A stretch of 50,371 nt of DNA, taken from positions 1 to 50,371 of the forward strand of contig PFVX01000060.1 in the NCBI GenBank assembly GCA_002790835.1, written 5' to 3'. Positions 35,701 through 44,012 of this stretch are shown in pieces. Under the pieces are notes generated by a model that worked only from the letters and a program-made list of their open reading frames with translations, searched no databases and was not told the origin of the DNA. Both the position numbers and the translations under genes were made by a program. Each line of letters opens with the position of its first letter. The stretch's first letter is position 1. This DNA comes from a bacterium CG_4_9_14_3_um_filter_65_15. Lineage in GTDB: Bacteria; Krumholzibacteriota; Krumholzibacteriia; LZORAL124-64-63.

Positions 35701-35898
35701 ATCGCTGGTCAGTTCGTCCGGGCCCACCGGCTCCTGCAGGGAAGCCACCGCGGCTTCCACGTATGGCGCGAGCTCGGGCGAGAGCGGGACCCGGGACAGG
35801 TCGGCGATCCCCTCGTACCACGGCGGTTCCTGGTGGCCGCAACCGCAGCCGAATCCCACCAGGAGAACGAGGGAAAATATGCCGAGGGAAGTTCGCAA
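32737..35898 (-). CDS. CHAT-domain caspase-like peptidase with TPR array, lipoprotein
   Basis: 1053 aa from the TTG at 35898 (AGGA upstream, compact signal MRTSLGIFSLVLLVGFGCGCG with a lipobox-like Cys); a GTG at 35952 would add 18 residues. Residues about 150-680 are helical repeats of TPR type (for example RGDNPDILDGSRFRLGHLYL-style units, RTGRNQEALTLFQENLAHL, LGRFGEAQKVLLAVQD). The C-terminal 270 residues are a CHAT domain, with the His of VIHISSHAE (His918) and the Cys of VYLSCCNAA (Cys961/962), the dyad of clan CD proteases, so it should be active. If lipidated it faces the periplasm. It is divergent from the sigma/anti-sigma pair, 104 bases away. Confidence 0.85.
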   Translation of the reverse strand: MRTSLGIFSLVLLVGFGCGCGHQEPPWYEGIADLSRVPLSPELAPYVEAAVASLQEPVGPDELTSDFALFEDFPRRLRLPDERDAAAAEIIDRWRAEPGNLFWCYLGIHQAFLMHRDDDVNEIHAFPVLNDTTTALGCFFLADTDPRGYPPGKYLRKAEQGAADWKPGDLVWLNIQLAIQEHIEGHPFVAVRRLLGIMPLAREAGGFSCQARLWKIIAWRLGTVDHLDDALYAASLAVALDDHAGVDYRRVSSLVTLTEIMGRRGETDAILDRLPSLMDYAEEHRYYLPLGHALNQADDLALEARDYQRSVEINRRTLAVNALTDDYLNYPRSLANISAGFRMMGQMDSSLVYLLRADDIVKRYRYKNNQAVMKEKMAEYYCQVGDYAKAESLLVKSWGISSRDAAKPREALILLAMIPRALEMGNAGLAYSCLDRLEELKSAIISDTPNKNYEADFEMVSAQLLMRQGEFRRAASALDRAAQAVVDNRGDGRPWRLASLQGGLALLREDEAAAERSFRTCLEIAEKGDNPDILDGSRFRLGHLYLQMNRIDEALDLFAATRSNSAFGSRYRTHLMSQLLTGMALSRTGRNQEALTLFQENLAHLNPDSPRDLKLRFELAEGEALAALGRFGEAQKVLLAVQDASGDLPHQAGFDELKIFSDNVHRMAESDLISLSHDHPELCAGKDPARATLDLAKIFPSGMPHPDPGSPWVAYRVGADRSWGWLVSDRGVTLFPLPGTRALRDLLRPMLADMVMPDRPMDWAAAAELTQVLWGPVRDAWRTGGTLTVAPDGLLHDVPWGALPWGALPLAAPAANGDARLALDHGAIREYHGGPTAKTPPSSPDALALLAVGCNGPAGQNPENPSLPRLIKAEQEAADIAAHWSGTGSRLLVGDKADWRTITGLDLTKFGVIHISSHAEVTHGLPGQSTLRLATPGKDSPVTIPAVSGLHLDAELVYLSCCNAARRLSPGGGGVSDFAGAFLQAGAKSVIASTLWVEEESSAYLAEHFYAHWQEGMSRAEALRAAQQDLRAARSEWNHPAYWAFFRLIDANG

Positions 35899-36002
35899 GG
35901 ATGGGTTCCTGCTCGGGTTATCGGGGGTGGGTGGACAAGCCGATTCAACCACGATATCTTCATGACTGGCAAGAACCTTGAAACGGACTGGGTATCCAGA
36001 TC

Positions 36003-36608
36003 ATGAAATTTGCCGAACATGCCGACGAGAAATTTCCCCCGCGCGAGGTCGATACCGCCTTGCTGGTCCGGGATTTCCTGGAAGAAGAGCCGGGGGCCGA
36101 CGACCGCCTGTCGTCGTTCCTGACCCGCCTGTCCCGGCGGACAATCTGCAATTTCCTCGGTACCCGCGAGATGTTCACCGATGACCTGGCCCAGGAAGCA
36201 TCCCTAGCCGTGTTGGCCTATATCCGGCGCCGGGGGGAATTCCAGGGGGACCTTGATCGGTTCACCATCACGGTGGCCCGCAACACCTGCCGGAATTTCG
36301 TGAAGTGGCGCAAGGTCCACGAAGGTCGTCCCCTCGACGATTTCACACCTTTCCTGGCCAGCCATGCCGATGGCCCCCTGGACTGGCTCCTGGGCAAGGA
36401 GCTGTTCGACCTGGTGCAGAAGGCACTCGACCAGCTCGATGAGAAATGCCGCGACCTGTTGCGTGCCCTGTTCCAGGATGAAGTCAGCATCGAGGAGATT
36501 CGGCGCAAAGAAGGCGTGAAGGTGGTGCAGACGGTCTACTACAGGCGGGCCAAATGCCTGGAAAAGGTGGGCCGGTACCTGAGAAGGAGAATGGATGATT
36601 GGGATTGA
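36003..36608 (+). CDS. Sigma-70 family (ECF-like) RNA polymerase sigma factor
   Basis: 201 aa. Region 2 is visible at about 60-115 (MFTDDLAQEASLAVLAYI, then FTITVARNTCRNFVKWRK, where the aromatic/basic part melts the -10 element) and region 4 at about 140-195 (KALDQLDEKCRDLLRALFQ, then EVSIEEIRRKEGVKVVQTVYYR, the -35 binding HTH). There is no region 1 or 3, as in ECF/group IV factors. An N-terminal extension of about 35 residues is acidic. It is followed after 96 bases by its likely anti-sigma factor and is divergent from the CHAT lipoprotein, which it may also transcribe. Confidence 0.85.
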   Translation: MKFAEHADEKFPPREVDTALLVRDFLEEEPGADDRLSSFLTRLSRRTICNFLGTREMFTDDLAQEASLAVLAYIRRRGEFQGDLDRFTITVARNTCRNFVKWRKVHEGRPLDDFTPFLASHADGPLDWLLGKELFDLVQKALDQLDEKCRDLLRALFQDEVSIEEIRRKEGVKVVQTVYYRRAKCLEKVGRYLRRRMDDWD

Positions 36609-36704
36609 ACGGAAATTATCTTTTGAAAAACCCGGCACCGGGTTGTTCCGGGATGGAGCGGGAATACCTGCGGTGACGCCCCGATATCCTCTGGGAGGAT
36701 GGAG

Positions 36705-37478
36705 ATGACGGACCGGATTCAGGGTCCGCACTCGCAGTACGAGTGCGTGGAGCCCGAACTCGGAGAGTTGTTGTGGCGCCGCTTGGATCCCGGTCTGGAA
36801 CCGGATTTGCGGAGCAGGCTTCAGGACCATCTATCCATCTGTGATGCGTGTCGCCTTACCCTTCTGGTGGAGGGACGAATCGAAGGCGGCCTGCGGGCAG
36901 GGGAATGGGCCCTGGAAGGTGGGCGGTCGGTGAGGCCGGCCACCGGAAGCCGAACCCGGAAATCGACGGTTTTCGCGGGTGGACTGGCCCTGGCGGCATC
37001 GCTGGTGCTGATGTTGATCCTTCCTCCCGCCGCGCGAGCCCCGCTCGGCCTTGTGCGGGGCGACACAGCCGGGATGGGGTTCGTGCGGCCTGTTGAAAGC
37101 GAGGTCCTGGTCACTTCCAGACCGGATTTCCGCTGGACTCCCATTGCCGGAGCCACAGCCTACCGGATCGAGGTCTCCCAGGTTGACGGCCCGTGGTTCT
37201 GGTCGGGGCGTACGGGTCGGGCCGAGTTGCGGCTACCCGCGGAATCCGCCTTGCCTCCCCGGGGATCTTTCCGGGCCATGGTGCAAACAATCCCCGCCGA
37301 TCTTTCCGGTCTGGCCGATGTGACGGTGTCCTTCCGCAGGGGCGCTTTCGGCGCCTTCCTCTCCTACCGGGCCGCGGCCTCGCCGCTCTGGGTCAAGTTT
37401 CTGGCCTGTGGCGGCCTGGCGCTCTTGACCTGGTGGGGCCTGACGGGTTGGGATCGGCGCAGGCGCCTGGCGAATTAG
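36705..37478 (+). CDS. Zinc-finger-type anti-sigma factor with two membrane helices and periplasmic Ig-like loop
   Basis: 257 aa. The ATG at 36705 is chosen because GGGAGG stands six bases upstream; the ATG at 36699 abuts it. The N-terminal domain has H42-x3-C46-x2-C49 (DHLSICDACR), the zinc-binding anti-sigma (ZAS) motif. Helix 1 spans about 88-107, then a periplasmic segment of 120 residues that looks like an FN3/Ig fold (PDFRWTPIAGATAYRIEVSQ), and a second helix at 228-246 leaves a short basic cytoplasmic tail. It should hold the sigma factor encoded upstream, releasing it when the periplasmic loop is sensed or cut. A strong terminator follows. Confidence 0.8.
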   Translation: MTDRIQGPHSQYECVEPELGELLWRRLDPGLEPDLRSRLQDHLSICDACRLTLLVEGRIEGGLRAGEWALEGGRSVRPATGSRTRKSTVFAGGLALAASLVLMLILPPAARAPLGLVRGDTAGMGFVRPVESEVLVTSRPDFRWTPIAGATAYRIEVSQVDGPWFWSGRTGRAELRLPAESALPPRGSFRAMVQTIPADLSGLADVTVSFRRGAFGAFLSYRAAASPLWVKFLACGGLALLTWWGLTGWDRRRRLAN

Positions 37479-37495
37479 CTGAGATTCCCAGCACG

Positions 37496-37524
37496 AAGGC
37501 CCGGAGCCGAAGCTCCGGGCCTTT
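37496..37524. terminator. Bidirectional intrinsic terminator
   Basis: Perfect 12-bp stem (37496-37507 with 37512-37523), tetraloop CGAA, flanked by A on one side and TTT on the other. It lies between the convergent anti-sigma and ATP sulfurylase genes and serves both. Confidence 0.9.
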
Positions 37525-37548
37525 CTCGTCACTGGTCGCAATAAGGAA

Positions 37549-38778
37549 CTACTTCTTGTCCGTTCCTTTGCCCGTCGCGGCGTCATGCATCTTGACCTCG
37601 ACGTTGTCCTCGTCGGACAGGCCGGCGTAGTACTCGCGCAGGTGCTTCAACACCTCGGGGCGGGAGAACTCGGCCGGGATGTCGGCACCTTCGCTCAGTC
37701 CCTTGCGCAGGGCTGTTCCGCTGAGGAACAAGCGGTCTTCCTTGCCGTGGGGGCAGGTGCGCATGCTGATCATGCCGCCGCACTTGTAGCACCAGAAGGT
37801 CCAGTCGATGGGCAGCATCTTGATCTCCATGGCGCCTTCGGGAACCTCGCTCCAGATGTTCTGGGCGTCGAAGGGGCCGTAGTAGTTGCCCACGCCGGCG
37901 TGGTCGCGGCCGATGATCATGTGCGTGCAGCCGAAGTTCTGGCGGAAGACGCCGTGCAGCAGGCCTTCGCGGGGGCCGGCGTAGCGCATGTCCAGCGGGT
38001 AACCGCCCTGCACCACGGTGCCCTCCTTGAAGTAGCCGTCCACCAGGGCGTTGATGCACTTCACGCGCACGTCGGCGGGAATGTCGCCGGCCTTCAGGCC
38101 GCCGACGAGCTGGTGGATGTACAGACCGTCAAGGGTTTCCAGGGCGATCTTGGCCAGGTACTCGTGGCTGCGGTGCATGGGGTTGCGCAGCTGCAGCGCG
38201 GCGATGGTCTTCCAGCCCTTCTCGGCGAAAATGGCGCGGCTTTCGGACGGGCGCTGGTAGATGCCCGCGAACTCCGTGGGGAACACGCCCTCGCTCAGCA
38301 CCTTCACCGGGCCGGCCAGGTTCACGGCCTTCTGGTCCATGACCATCTTGACGCCGGGGTGCTCGGAGTCGGTGGTCTTGTACACGTTCTCGCACTCGAA
38401 GGCCTTGTCGATGGTGTACTTCTCGTTGACGGTCATGGTGGCCATGATCTCGCCATCGGAGACCAGGGCGATCTCCGCGCCGGCCGCCAGGCTCTCGGCG
38501 GTGTCCGCGTCGGCGCTGAGGGTGATGGGGATGGGCCAGAAAACGCCGTTGGCCATCTGCATCTTCTCACAGACGCCGCGCCAGTCGGCCTCGCCCATGA
38601 ATCCGGTCAGGGGGGTGAAGCCACCGATGCCGAGCATGATCAGGTCGCCGGCTTCGCGGCTGGTGATGGACACCTGGGGCAGGCTTGCGGCCCGTTTGAG
38701 TTCGGCCTTGCAGGCATCGCCTTCAAGAAGCAGGGGCATCAGCTTGTCACTGCCATGGGGTTTGATCAAATCAGCCAC
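37549..38778 (-). CDS. sat: Sulfate adenylyltransferase (ATP sulfurylase, Sat type)
   Basis: 409 aa. GTG at 38778, with AAAGGG nine bases upstream. It contains the nucleotide-binding motif [14 protein letters not shown] (QxRNPxHxxHE), [13 protein letters not shown] (GRDHAG) and the zinc ribbon [16 protein letters not shown] found in homo-oligomeric Sat enzymes of sulfur-metabolising bacteria and archaea. It makes adenosine 5'-phosphosulfate from ATP and sulfate, or the reverse reaction during sulfur oxidation. No APS kinase, APS reductase or sulfate permease is encoded beside it, so direction and pathway remain open. The length is normal and there is no fused kinase domain. Confidence 0.93.
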   Translation of the reverse strand: MADLIKPHGSDKLMPLLLEGDACKAELKRAASLPQVSITSREAGDLIMLGIGGFTPLTGFMGEADWRGVCEKMQMANGVFWPIPITLSADADTAESLAAGAEIALVSDGEIMATMTVNEKYTIDKAFECENVYKTTDSEHPGVKMVMDQKAVNLAGPVKVLSEGVFPTEFAGIYQRPSESRAIFAEKGWKTIAALQLRNPMHRSHEYLAKIALETLDGLYIHQLVGGLKAGDIPADVRVKCINALVDGYFKEGTVVQGGYPLDMRYAGPREGLLHGVFRQNFGCTHMIIGRDHAGVGNYYGPFDAQNIWSEVPEGAMEIKMLPIDWTFWCYKCGGMISMRTCPHGKEDRLFLSGTALRKGLSEGADIPAEFSRPEVLKHLREYYAGLSDEDNVEVKMHDAATGKGTDKK

Positions 38779-38978
38779 TTTTTTCCCTTTCGATTGATCC
38801 CGTCTGCGTCGGCAAACGGTGAATTGCTTTTCCACTGCGCGCTCAAAACAGGTCGTTTGAAGGTGAAAATGCAAATGAAATCCTTCTTGCTCTTTTATCG
38901 TCCGGCCGTCCATGGGGTGGCCGTGATGGGGCACACGGAATAGTATGGGGAACGGATAGTCCTTCCGGGAGGTCGAGT

Positions 38979-40889
38979 ATGCGCTGGATTCAGGGTTTCG
39001 GGTTGATGGTGGTCGTGGTTGTTTCCGGTGGTCAGGTGCCCGCCATGGCTGGGGATGTCGGCGCCACCGCCGGTCTCGATTCCACCCTTTCGTTCATGCC
39101 TTTCTCACGTCTGGATAGCGGGGACTTCAGCGCCGAACAGGCGTCCTTGCAGCAATTCTGGGGTTGCCCGCGCCGGATGGACCCGGTCTGGGGGTTCGGC
39201 GGGGTCGGATCGCCCGTTCTGGGCGCAAGCGGGTCGGTTCTCGACCCGGGTGAGGTTCCCACGGAGGCCGGCGCCGCCACCGGCATGTCCAGCTACCTGC
39301 GCAGCGGATACCAGACTTCCCGCAGCGACTCCTATATCGCCGGTGGGGTCAAGGGCGGTGACGCCCGCATGGATACCAGGGCGGATCTGGGGGCGCGGGA
39401 AGCGGGCAACTATTCCTCGCCGTCGGGAACGGTGGTGCCTGCGGGGCTGTCGACGCGCCGGGCCGGCCTGGCCGCGACCTGGCATCTTTCCCCCCAGGAC
39501 GACCTTTGGACGTCCTTCACCTACCTGCAGCGCCGGAACATCGATGCGCCGTCGCAACCCATGGACACCATCACCGCCGACAACCTCGGCGGCCGGAGCG
39601 GGCTGGTTTTCCGGCGGCCCGGATCGACCCTGGGCGCCATTTCCCTTACCGGAGGGTTCACGGCGGTGGACCAGCTCCTGAGCAACAGCCATAAACCCAC
39701 GGTGATGACCGCACCCGCGGAGATCAACGGTCGGATCCGCGCCTGGAACGCCCACGCCCGGACCCGCTTGGCGGGCACGGGGCCGGAGATCACCCTGGGG
39801 GCGGATTTCAGCCACCAGACCCAGGCCTTCGCTCGGCGCGGGGTGACCCTGGCCGACGGCGGCGCCCAGCTCGACAACCTGGATACCCGCGCGCTGCAGT
39901 ACGCCGGGGGAGCGTACGCCCGGGCGGACATTTCCCTTGCGCAGTCCTCGGGTCTGGCCCTGGAGGGCAGGGCCCAGGCCGTGACCAGCCGCTCGCGGAC
40001 GGCCGAGGCGCCGACGGTGGGCAACCAGCAGCTGTTGGACTACTGGATCCGCTATTTCGGCACCGAGGCCTCGGACTACGACCAGACCGAGTGGGTGGGC
40101 GCAGGTAGCGCAACGCTTGGCCACGGGTTTTCGCCGAGCGTCCGCAGCTACCTGAGGCTCGAGTACCAGGCCCGGCCCGCAGGCATCGGCCAGCGCTACT
40201 ATGGCTTCATTCCGACCCCCGGCGGCTATCGCCTGGGCAACCCCACCTTGACGACGCAGAAGGACCTGACCGTGGATTCGGGGTTGACGTGGACTTCGGA
40301 CGCGCTGTCGGTGACGGCGACGGTCTTCATGACCGATGCCCGGGACTACATCATTCCGCGCATCATCGACCGGATCGACGTGGACGGTGACGGGGTGCCC
40401 GATGCGATCAAGGGCTTCCTTCCGCGCGACGCCCAACTCTACGGCGGGTCTCTCGGCGCCAGTTGGCAACCGAGGGCGTGGATGCGGATGCCGTTGTGCG
40501 TGAACTACCTGCGAGGTCGGAACACCTCCGAGAGCAAGGATCTGCCGGAGATCCCCCCCTTGTCCGGCTATGCGGAGCTGCAATTCCTGCTGCATTCGCC
40601 GAGCCGGACCTGGTTCTGGACCCAGGTGGATTTCGCCGCCGACCAGAGCAACATCGACGCCCAGTTCGGCGAGAACAGCACGCCCGGCTACGCCATCTGG
40701 GGTGTCGGTCTGAGCGTCGAACCCGGAGCGGGCCTGAGCCTGTCCCTGCAAGTGGACAACGTCTTCAACCGTGAATACCACAGGCACCTGACCCGCGAAG
40801 CCATGTTGCCCGCCGACGGGCTCAGCCAGGGCCAGGAGATCCCCGCCCAGGGACGGAACGTGCGGCTGGCCGCGCAATGGAATTTCTGA
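38979..40889 (+). CDS. TonB-receptor-like beta-barrel with decayed plug domain
   Basis: 636 aa. GGGAGG seven bases before the ATG and a signal peptide to about residue 24 (QVPAMAG). The barrel is a close paralogue of the next gene: matching stretches include [69 protein letters not shown] and the final [19 protein letters not shown] ending AAQWNF. The plug is reduced to about 60 residues and lacks the usual conserved TonB box, leaving only GCPRRMDP as a trace. It may be a plugless pore, a non-TonB binding barrel or a gene in decay, although the frame is fully open. Confidence 0.75.
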   Translation: MRWIQGFGLMVVVVVSGGQVPAMAGDVGATAGLDSTLSFMPFSRLDSGDFSAEQASLQQFWGCPRRMDPVWGFGGVGSPVLGASGSVLDPGEVPTEAGAATGMSSYLRSGYQTSRSDSYIAGGVKGGDARMDTRADLGAREAGNYSSPSGTVVPAGLSTRRAGLAATWHLSPQDDLWTSFTYLQRRNIDAPSQPMDTITADNLGGRSGLVFRRPGSTLGAISLTGGFTAVDQLLSNSHKPTVMTAPAEINGRIRAWNAHARTRLAGTGPEITLGADFSHQTQAFARRGVTLADGGAQLDNLDTRALQYAGGAYARADISLAQSSGLALEGRAQAVTSRSRTAEAPTVGNQQLLDYWIRYFGTEASDYDQTEWVGAGSATLGHGFSPSVRSYLRLEYQARPAGIGQRYYGFIPTPGGYRLGNPTLTTQKDLTVDSGLTWTSDALSVTATVFMTDARDYIIPRIIDRIDVDGDGVPDAIKGFLPRDAQLYGGSLGASWQPRAWMRMPLCVNYLRGRNTSESKDLPEIPPLSGYAELQFLLHSPSRTWFWTQVDFAADQSNIDAQFGENSTPGYAIWGVGLSVEPGAGLSLSLQVDNVFNREYHRHLTREAMLPADGLSQGQEIPAQGRNVRLAAQWNF

Positions 40890-40965
40890 GTGTGATCCGC
40901 AGGTCCGGGCGGTTATATTGCGACCTATCTGATTGCCGGGGGAGGGGATACCCTGGAGGTTGAGG

Positions 40966-43080
40966 ATGATGCTGCGTGCGAGGCCCCGCCTTGTCTGCTC
41001 CTTTGTGCTGGTTTTCGGTTTTCTGGCTCCTGATTCTCATCTTCAAGCGGCCCCGGTTTCGATGGACCCGTCCGATACCCTCACCACCCGCATCGGCGAC
41101 CTCGAAGTCTCTCCCCACGCCATGCCCTGGGGGGACCAGCCCGTTCCTTCGGCTCTGCTGCAGGCTCAGCACGGCGGCAACCTGGCCGAGGCGCTGGCCG
41201 GTTTGCCCGGGGTGACGGCCGTGCGCCGGTCCGCCGACGCCGCCGAGCCGGTGATCCGCGGCTTGGGGTGGGAGCGGGTGCAGACCCTGCTCGGGGCCGT
41301 GCCCCTGTACGGAGCCTGTCCCGGCCGCATGGATCCGCCGGCCACCTATTTCGGCCCCACGAGCTTCGACCGGGTTGATGTCTCCCGCGGCGGCGGCATG
41401 GGCCTCATGCCGGGAGGAACCGGCGGGGCGATCCATATCGATCCCCAATACGCCCGGCCGAACGGATCGCCGGACGGATGGACCCCGTTCCTCGAAGGCG
41501 GCTACGGCTCGGCGCGCGACGCCTATCACGTGGACGCCGGCGTGTTCGGAGGCCAGGGGGGCACCGATATCCGTGCCGTAACCGGGATGCGCGAAGCATG
41601 CGACTACACGTCACCCAAGGGGACGGTCGTGCCGGCGGACGCATCGTCCTACCATGCCGACCTCTCGATCAGCAACCAGGCCTCCGATCATTCCCGGCTG
41701 TGGGCGGCGGCTTCCTTCGTCCACGAAGAGGATGTCGATTTTCCCGCCCTGCCCATGGACAACATCGACACGGACTTCCTGGTTGGAAACGGGGGATACG
41801 ATTGGCTGCGTCCCGACGAGGGGTGGAGCGAGATCCGGACGAGCTACGGCTTCAGCAAGATCAACCACCTCATGGACAACAGCATGAAGCCCACCGCCAA
41901 GATGATGCCGGCCGAAACGAACGCCAAGACCCGCTCCTGGGGTGTCCACGTCCAGGCCGTCCATACGGGCGAACGGCGGGTGACCATCGGACTGGATGCC
42001 ACCGGTCTGACCCGCGATGCGGTGCGCACCCGCACCCTGACGGCCATGGACATGACCTATTACGACCACCTGTGGCCCAAGGGCCGGCAGAACAACCTCG
42101 GTGTGGCGGCGGAAGTTGTGCTCGACCCGCAGAGCGCCACGCGCTGGACGCTGACCGGGCGCTTCGATGCGGTGGACAGCCGGGTTCGGGCTGCCGACGA
42201 TCCCAGCCTGCAGGGCTTGACGATTCGCCAGCAGTGGGATCGCTACTTCGGTCTGGGGACCGAGGATCCCGACCGCACCGAATCCGTCGGCGCGGGTGGC
42301 CTGCGGGTGGATCGTGCCCTGTCCGGACACCTGAACGGTTTCGCGCGGGCCGGGTTCAGCACCCGCGCCGCCGGCATCACCGAACGCTACTACGCCTTCG
42401 CCCCGGCGCCGGGCGGCTACCAGCTGGGCAACCCGACTCTCCCGGCGGAGAAGAAACGTGAACTGGAGGCGGGGGTGACGTGGCAAGAGACGAAGATCTC
42501 GGTCCACGCAGGTGTCTTCGGTTCCTGGTTCAGCGACTACATCCTGCCCCAGATCATCGATCGCATCGATGTCAACGGGGACGACCTGCCTGACGCCATC
42601 AAGGGTTTCCTGCCCGTGGACGCCCGCCTGTACGGCGGCGAGCTGGGTCTGGAATGGCGCCCGAGGGGCTGGGTGCGGATTCCGGTCTCGGTTGCGGTGG
42701 TGCGGGGCGAGAACACCACCGACGGCCGCGACCTTCCGGAGATCCCCCCCGTGTCCGGTTCGGCCGAGTTGCGCCTGCGCGCCCACGCCGCCACCGGATC
42801 CTGGTTTGCGGCCCGCTGCGATTTCGCCGCCGACCAGAAGCGGATCGACCCCCTGTTCGGCGAAAACGCCACACCGGGGTATGCGGTGTGGAGCGTGGCG
42901 CTGGCCACGCGACCGGTGGCCGGCCTGGACGTGGATCTGCGTGTGGGAAACATCTTCGACTGCGAGTATCACGACCATCTGACCCGCGAGTCGGCGCTCA
43001 CCGCCGGCGACCTCCTCAAAGGGCAGGAAATCCCCGCCGTTGGTCGAAACATTCAGATTTCGGCCCGCATGGAGTTCTGA
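40966..43080 (+). CDS. TonB-dependent outer-membrane receptor, OprC/NosA-like (putative copper or metal uptake)
   Basis: 704 aa. The ATG at 40966 follows GGAGG by six bases; signal peptide to about residue 29. A full plug is present: ALLQAQHGGNLAEALAGLPG, VIRGLGWERVQTLLGAVPLY and GPTSFDRVDVSRGGGMGLMP. GACPGRMDPPATYF holds a C-x3-M pair where the copper receptors OprC/NosA have their Cu-binding Cys and Met, and DNSMKPTAKMMPAE in the barrel supplies more Met. The barrel ends with the aromatic terminus SARMEF. Copper or a related metal is the likely substrate, by likeness to that subfamily from memory, not from a search. It lies 77 bases behind its plug-poor paralogue, in the same orientation. 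Confidence 0.8.
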   Translation: MMLRARPRLVCSFVLVFGFLAPDSHLQAAPVSMDPSDTLTTRIGDLEVSPHAMPWGDQPVPSALLQAQHGGNLAEALAGLPGVTAVRRSADAAEPVIRGLGWERVQTLLGAVPLYGACPGRMDPPATYFGPTSFDRVDVSRGGGMGLMPGGTGGAIHIDPQYARPNGSPDGWTPFLEGGYGSARDAYHVDAGVFGGQGGTDIRAVTGMREACDYTSPKGTVVPADASSYHADLSISNQASDHSRLWAAASFVHEEDVDFPALPMDNIDTDFLVGNGGYDWLRPDEGWSEIRTSYGFSKINHLMDNSMKPTAKMMPAETNAKTRSWGVHVQAVHTGERRVTIGLDATGLTRDAVRTRTLTAMDMTYYDHLWPKGRQNNLGVAAEVVLDPQSATRWTLTGRFDAVDSRVRAADDPSLQGLTIRQQWDRYFGLGTEDPDRTESVGAGGLRVDRALSGHLNGFARAGFSTRAAGITERYYAFAPAPGGYQLGNPTLPAEKKRELEAGVTWQETKISVHAGVFGSWFSDYILPQIIDRIDVNGDDLPDAIKGFLPVDARLYGGELGLEWRPRGWVRIPVSVAVVRGENTTDGRDLPEIPPVSGSAELRLRAHAATGSWFAARCDFAADQKRIDPLFGENATPGYAVWSVALATRPVAGLDVDLRVGNIFDCEYHDHLTRESALTAGDLLKGQEIPAVGRNIQISARMEF

Positions 43081-43092
43081 GCCGAGGGGTGC

Positions 43093-43228
43093 GGATCGGG
43101 GGTTCCTTCCCGTCCAGGGTCAGCGGCCCGTGGCGTCCTGCCACGGGCCGCTTCGGCATTCGGGCCCTTCCGCCCTCCATGGCTCACGGGTCCTCATGAC
43201 GCCCTGGACGGAAAAGAATCCCCGGTCC
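43093..43228. repeat. Three-way-junction repeat element, copy A
   Basis: Outer stem of about 27 bp (43093-43119 with 43202-43228, two mismatches plus wobbles), first inner hairpin GCGGCCCGTGG (43123-43133) with CCACGGGCCGC (43141-43151), second inner hairpin GGGCCC (43162-43167) with GGGTCC (43188-43193). It begins 13 bases after the TonB receptor stop. Copy B is at 44772-44899. Shared core: TCGGCATTC.GGCCCTTC and TCATGACGCC. Confidence 0.75.
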
Positions 43229-43346
43229 ACACCCTGGGCTCAGATCTGCAATCCGGGCTTAATGATCCGTGTCTCCGGCCGATAACAATTCAGTAAGGAA
43301 ATCGCCACAGGGGCGAGCATCGTGAACTTATTTGGGAGGGTGACCA

Positions 43347-43874
43347 GTGAAATGTCCGGCATGCGGCCACGGGATGACCGAGGTGAACGTCCAGGATGTC
43401 AAAGTTGATGTGTGCCAGGGCGGCTGCGGCGGCATCTGGTTCGATGGTCGTGAACTCAGGAAGGTCGACGAGCCCCACGAGTCCCTCGGCGAGGATCTGA
43501 TGCACGTTGTGCGCGATGCGTCGGTCACCATCGTCGACAACGACAAGCGCACCTGCCCCCGCTGCAAGGATATGCCCATGATGCAGCATTTCGCCAGCGT
43601 GCGGCGCGAGGTCACGGTGGACGAGTGCCCCAACTGCGCGGGTTACTTCCTGGACTACGGCGAGCTGAACCAGATCCGCGACCAGTACGAGACCGAAGAG
43701 GAGCGCAGCAAGGCTGCCGAGTCCCTCTTCGCCGATCTGTTCGACGACAGCATCGCCGCCGCGGCCATGCAGAGCGAAGCCAAGCTCGAGCGCGCCAAGC
43801 GCCTGGCCCGCATGTTCCGCTTCTTGCTGCCCAGCCATTACATTCCGGGCAAGCAGAAGTGGGGCGCGTTCTAG
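43347..43874 (+). CDS. Zinc-ribbon protein (zf-TFIIB type)
   Basis: 175 aa, GTG start six bases after GGGAGGG. Two zinc-ribbon modules: MKCPACGHGMTEV with DVCQGGCGGIWFDGRELRK, and RTCPRCKDMPMMQHF with DECPNCAGYFLDYGELNQI. The phrase CxxCxGxWxDxGEL is the mark of the bacterial zf-TFIIB family of small cytoplasmic proteins, whose function is generally unknown. The last 60 residues are helical and charged (EEERSKAAESLFADLFDD) and end in a semi-hydrophobic RMFRFLLPSHYIPG, which might touch the membrane. It sits alone between the two repeat elements and is followed by a PHP gene. Confidence 0.75.
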   Translation: MKCPACGHGMTEVNVQDVKVDVCQGGCGGIWFDGRELRKVDEPHESLGEDLMHVVRDASVTIVDNDKRTCPRCKDMPMMQHFASVRREVTVDECPNCAGYFLDYGELNQIRDQYETEEERSKAAESLFADLFDDSIAAAAMQSEAKLERAKRLARMFRFLLPSHYIPGKQKWGAF

Positions 43875-44012
43875 GCCGACGGTCCTTTCGTGCGACTCAG
43901 GCAACCTCCCGTCGGCCCTCGCCGCGGGAGGTTGCGGACTGTTCAGGCCGGAGCTAACCTGAGCTTGTCCGCAACGCAGCCCACGCCCGACGCATCACCT
44001 CGGGAGAAAAAT

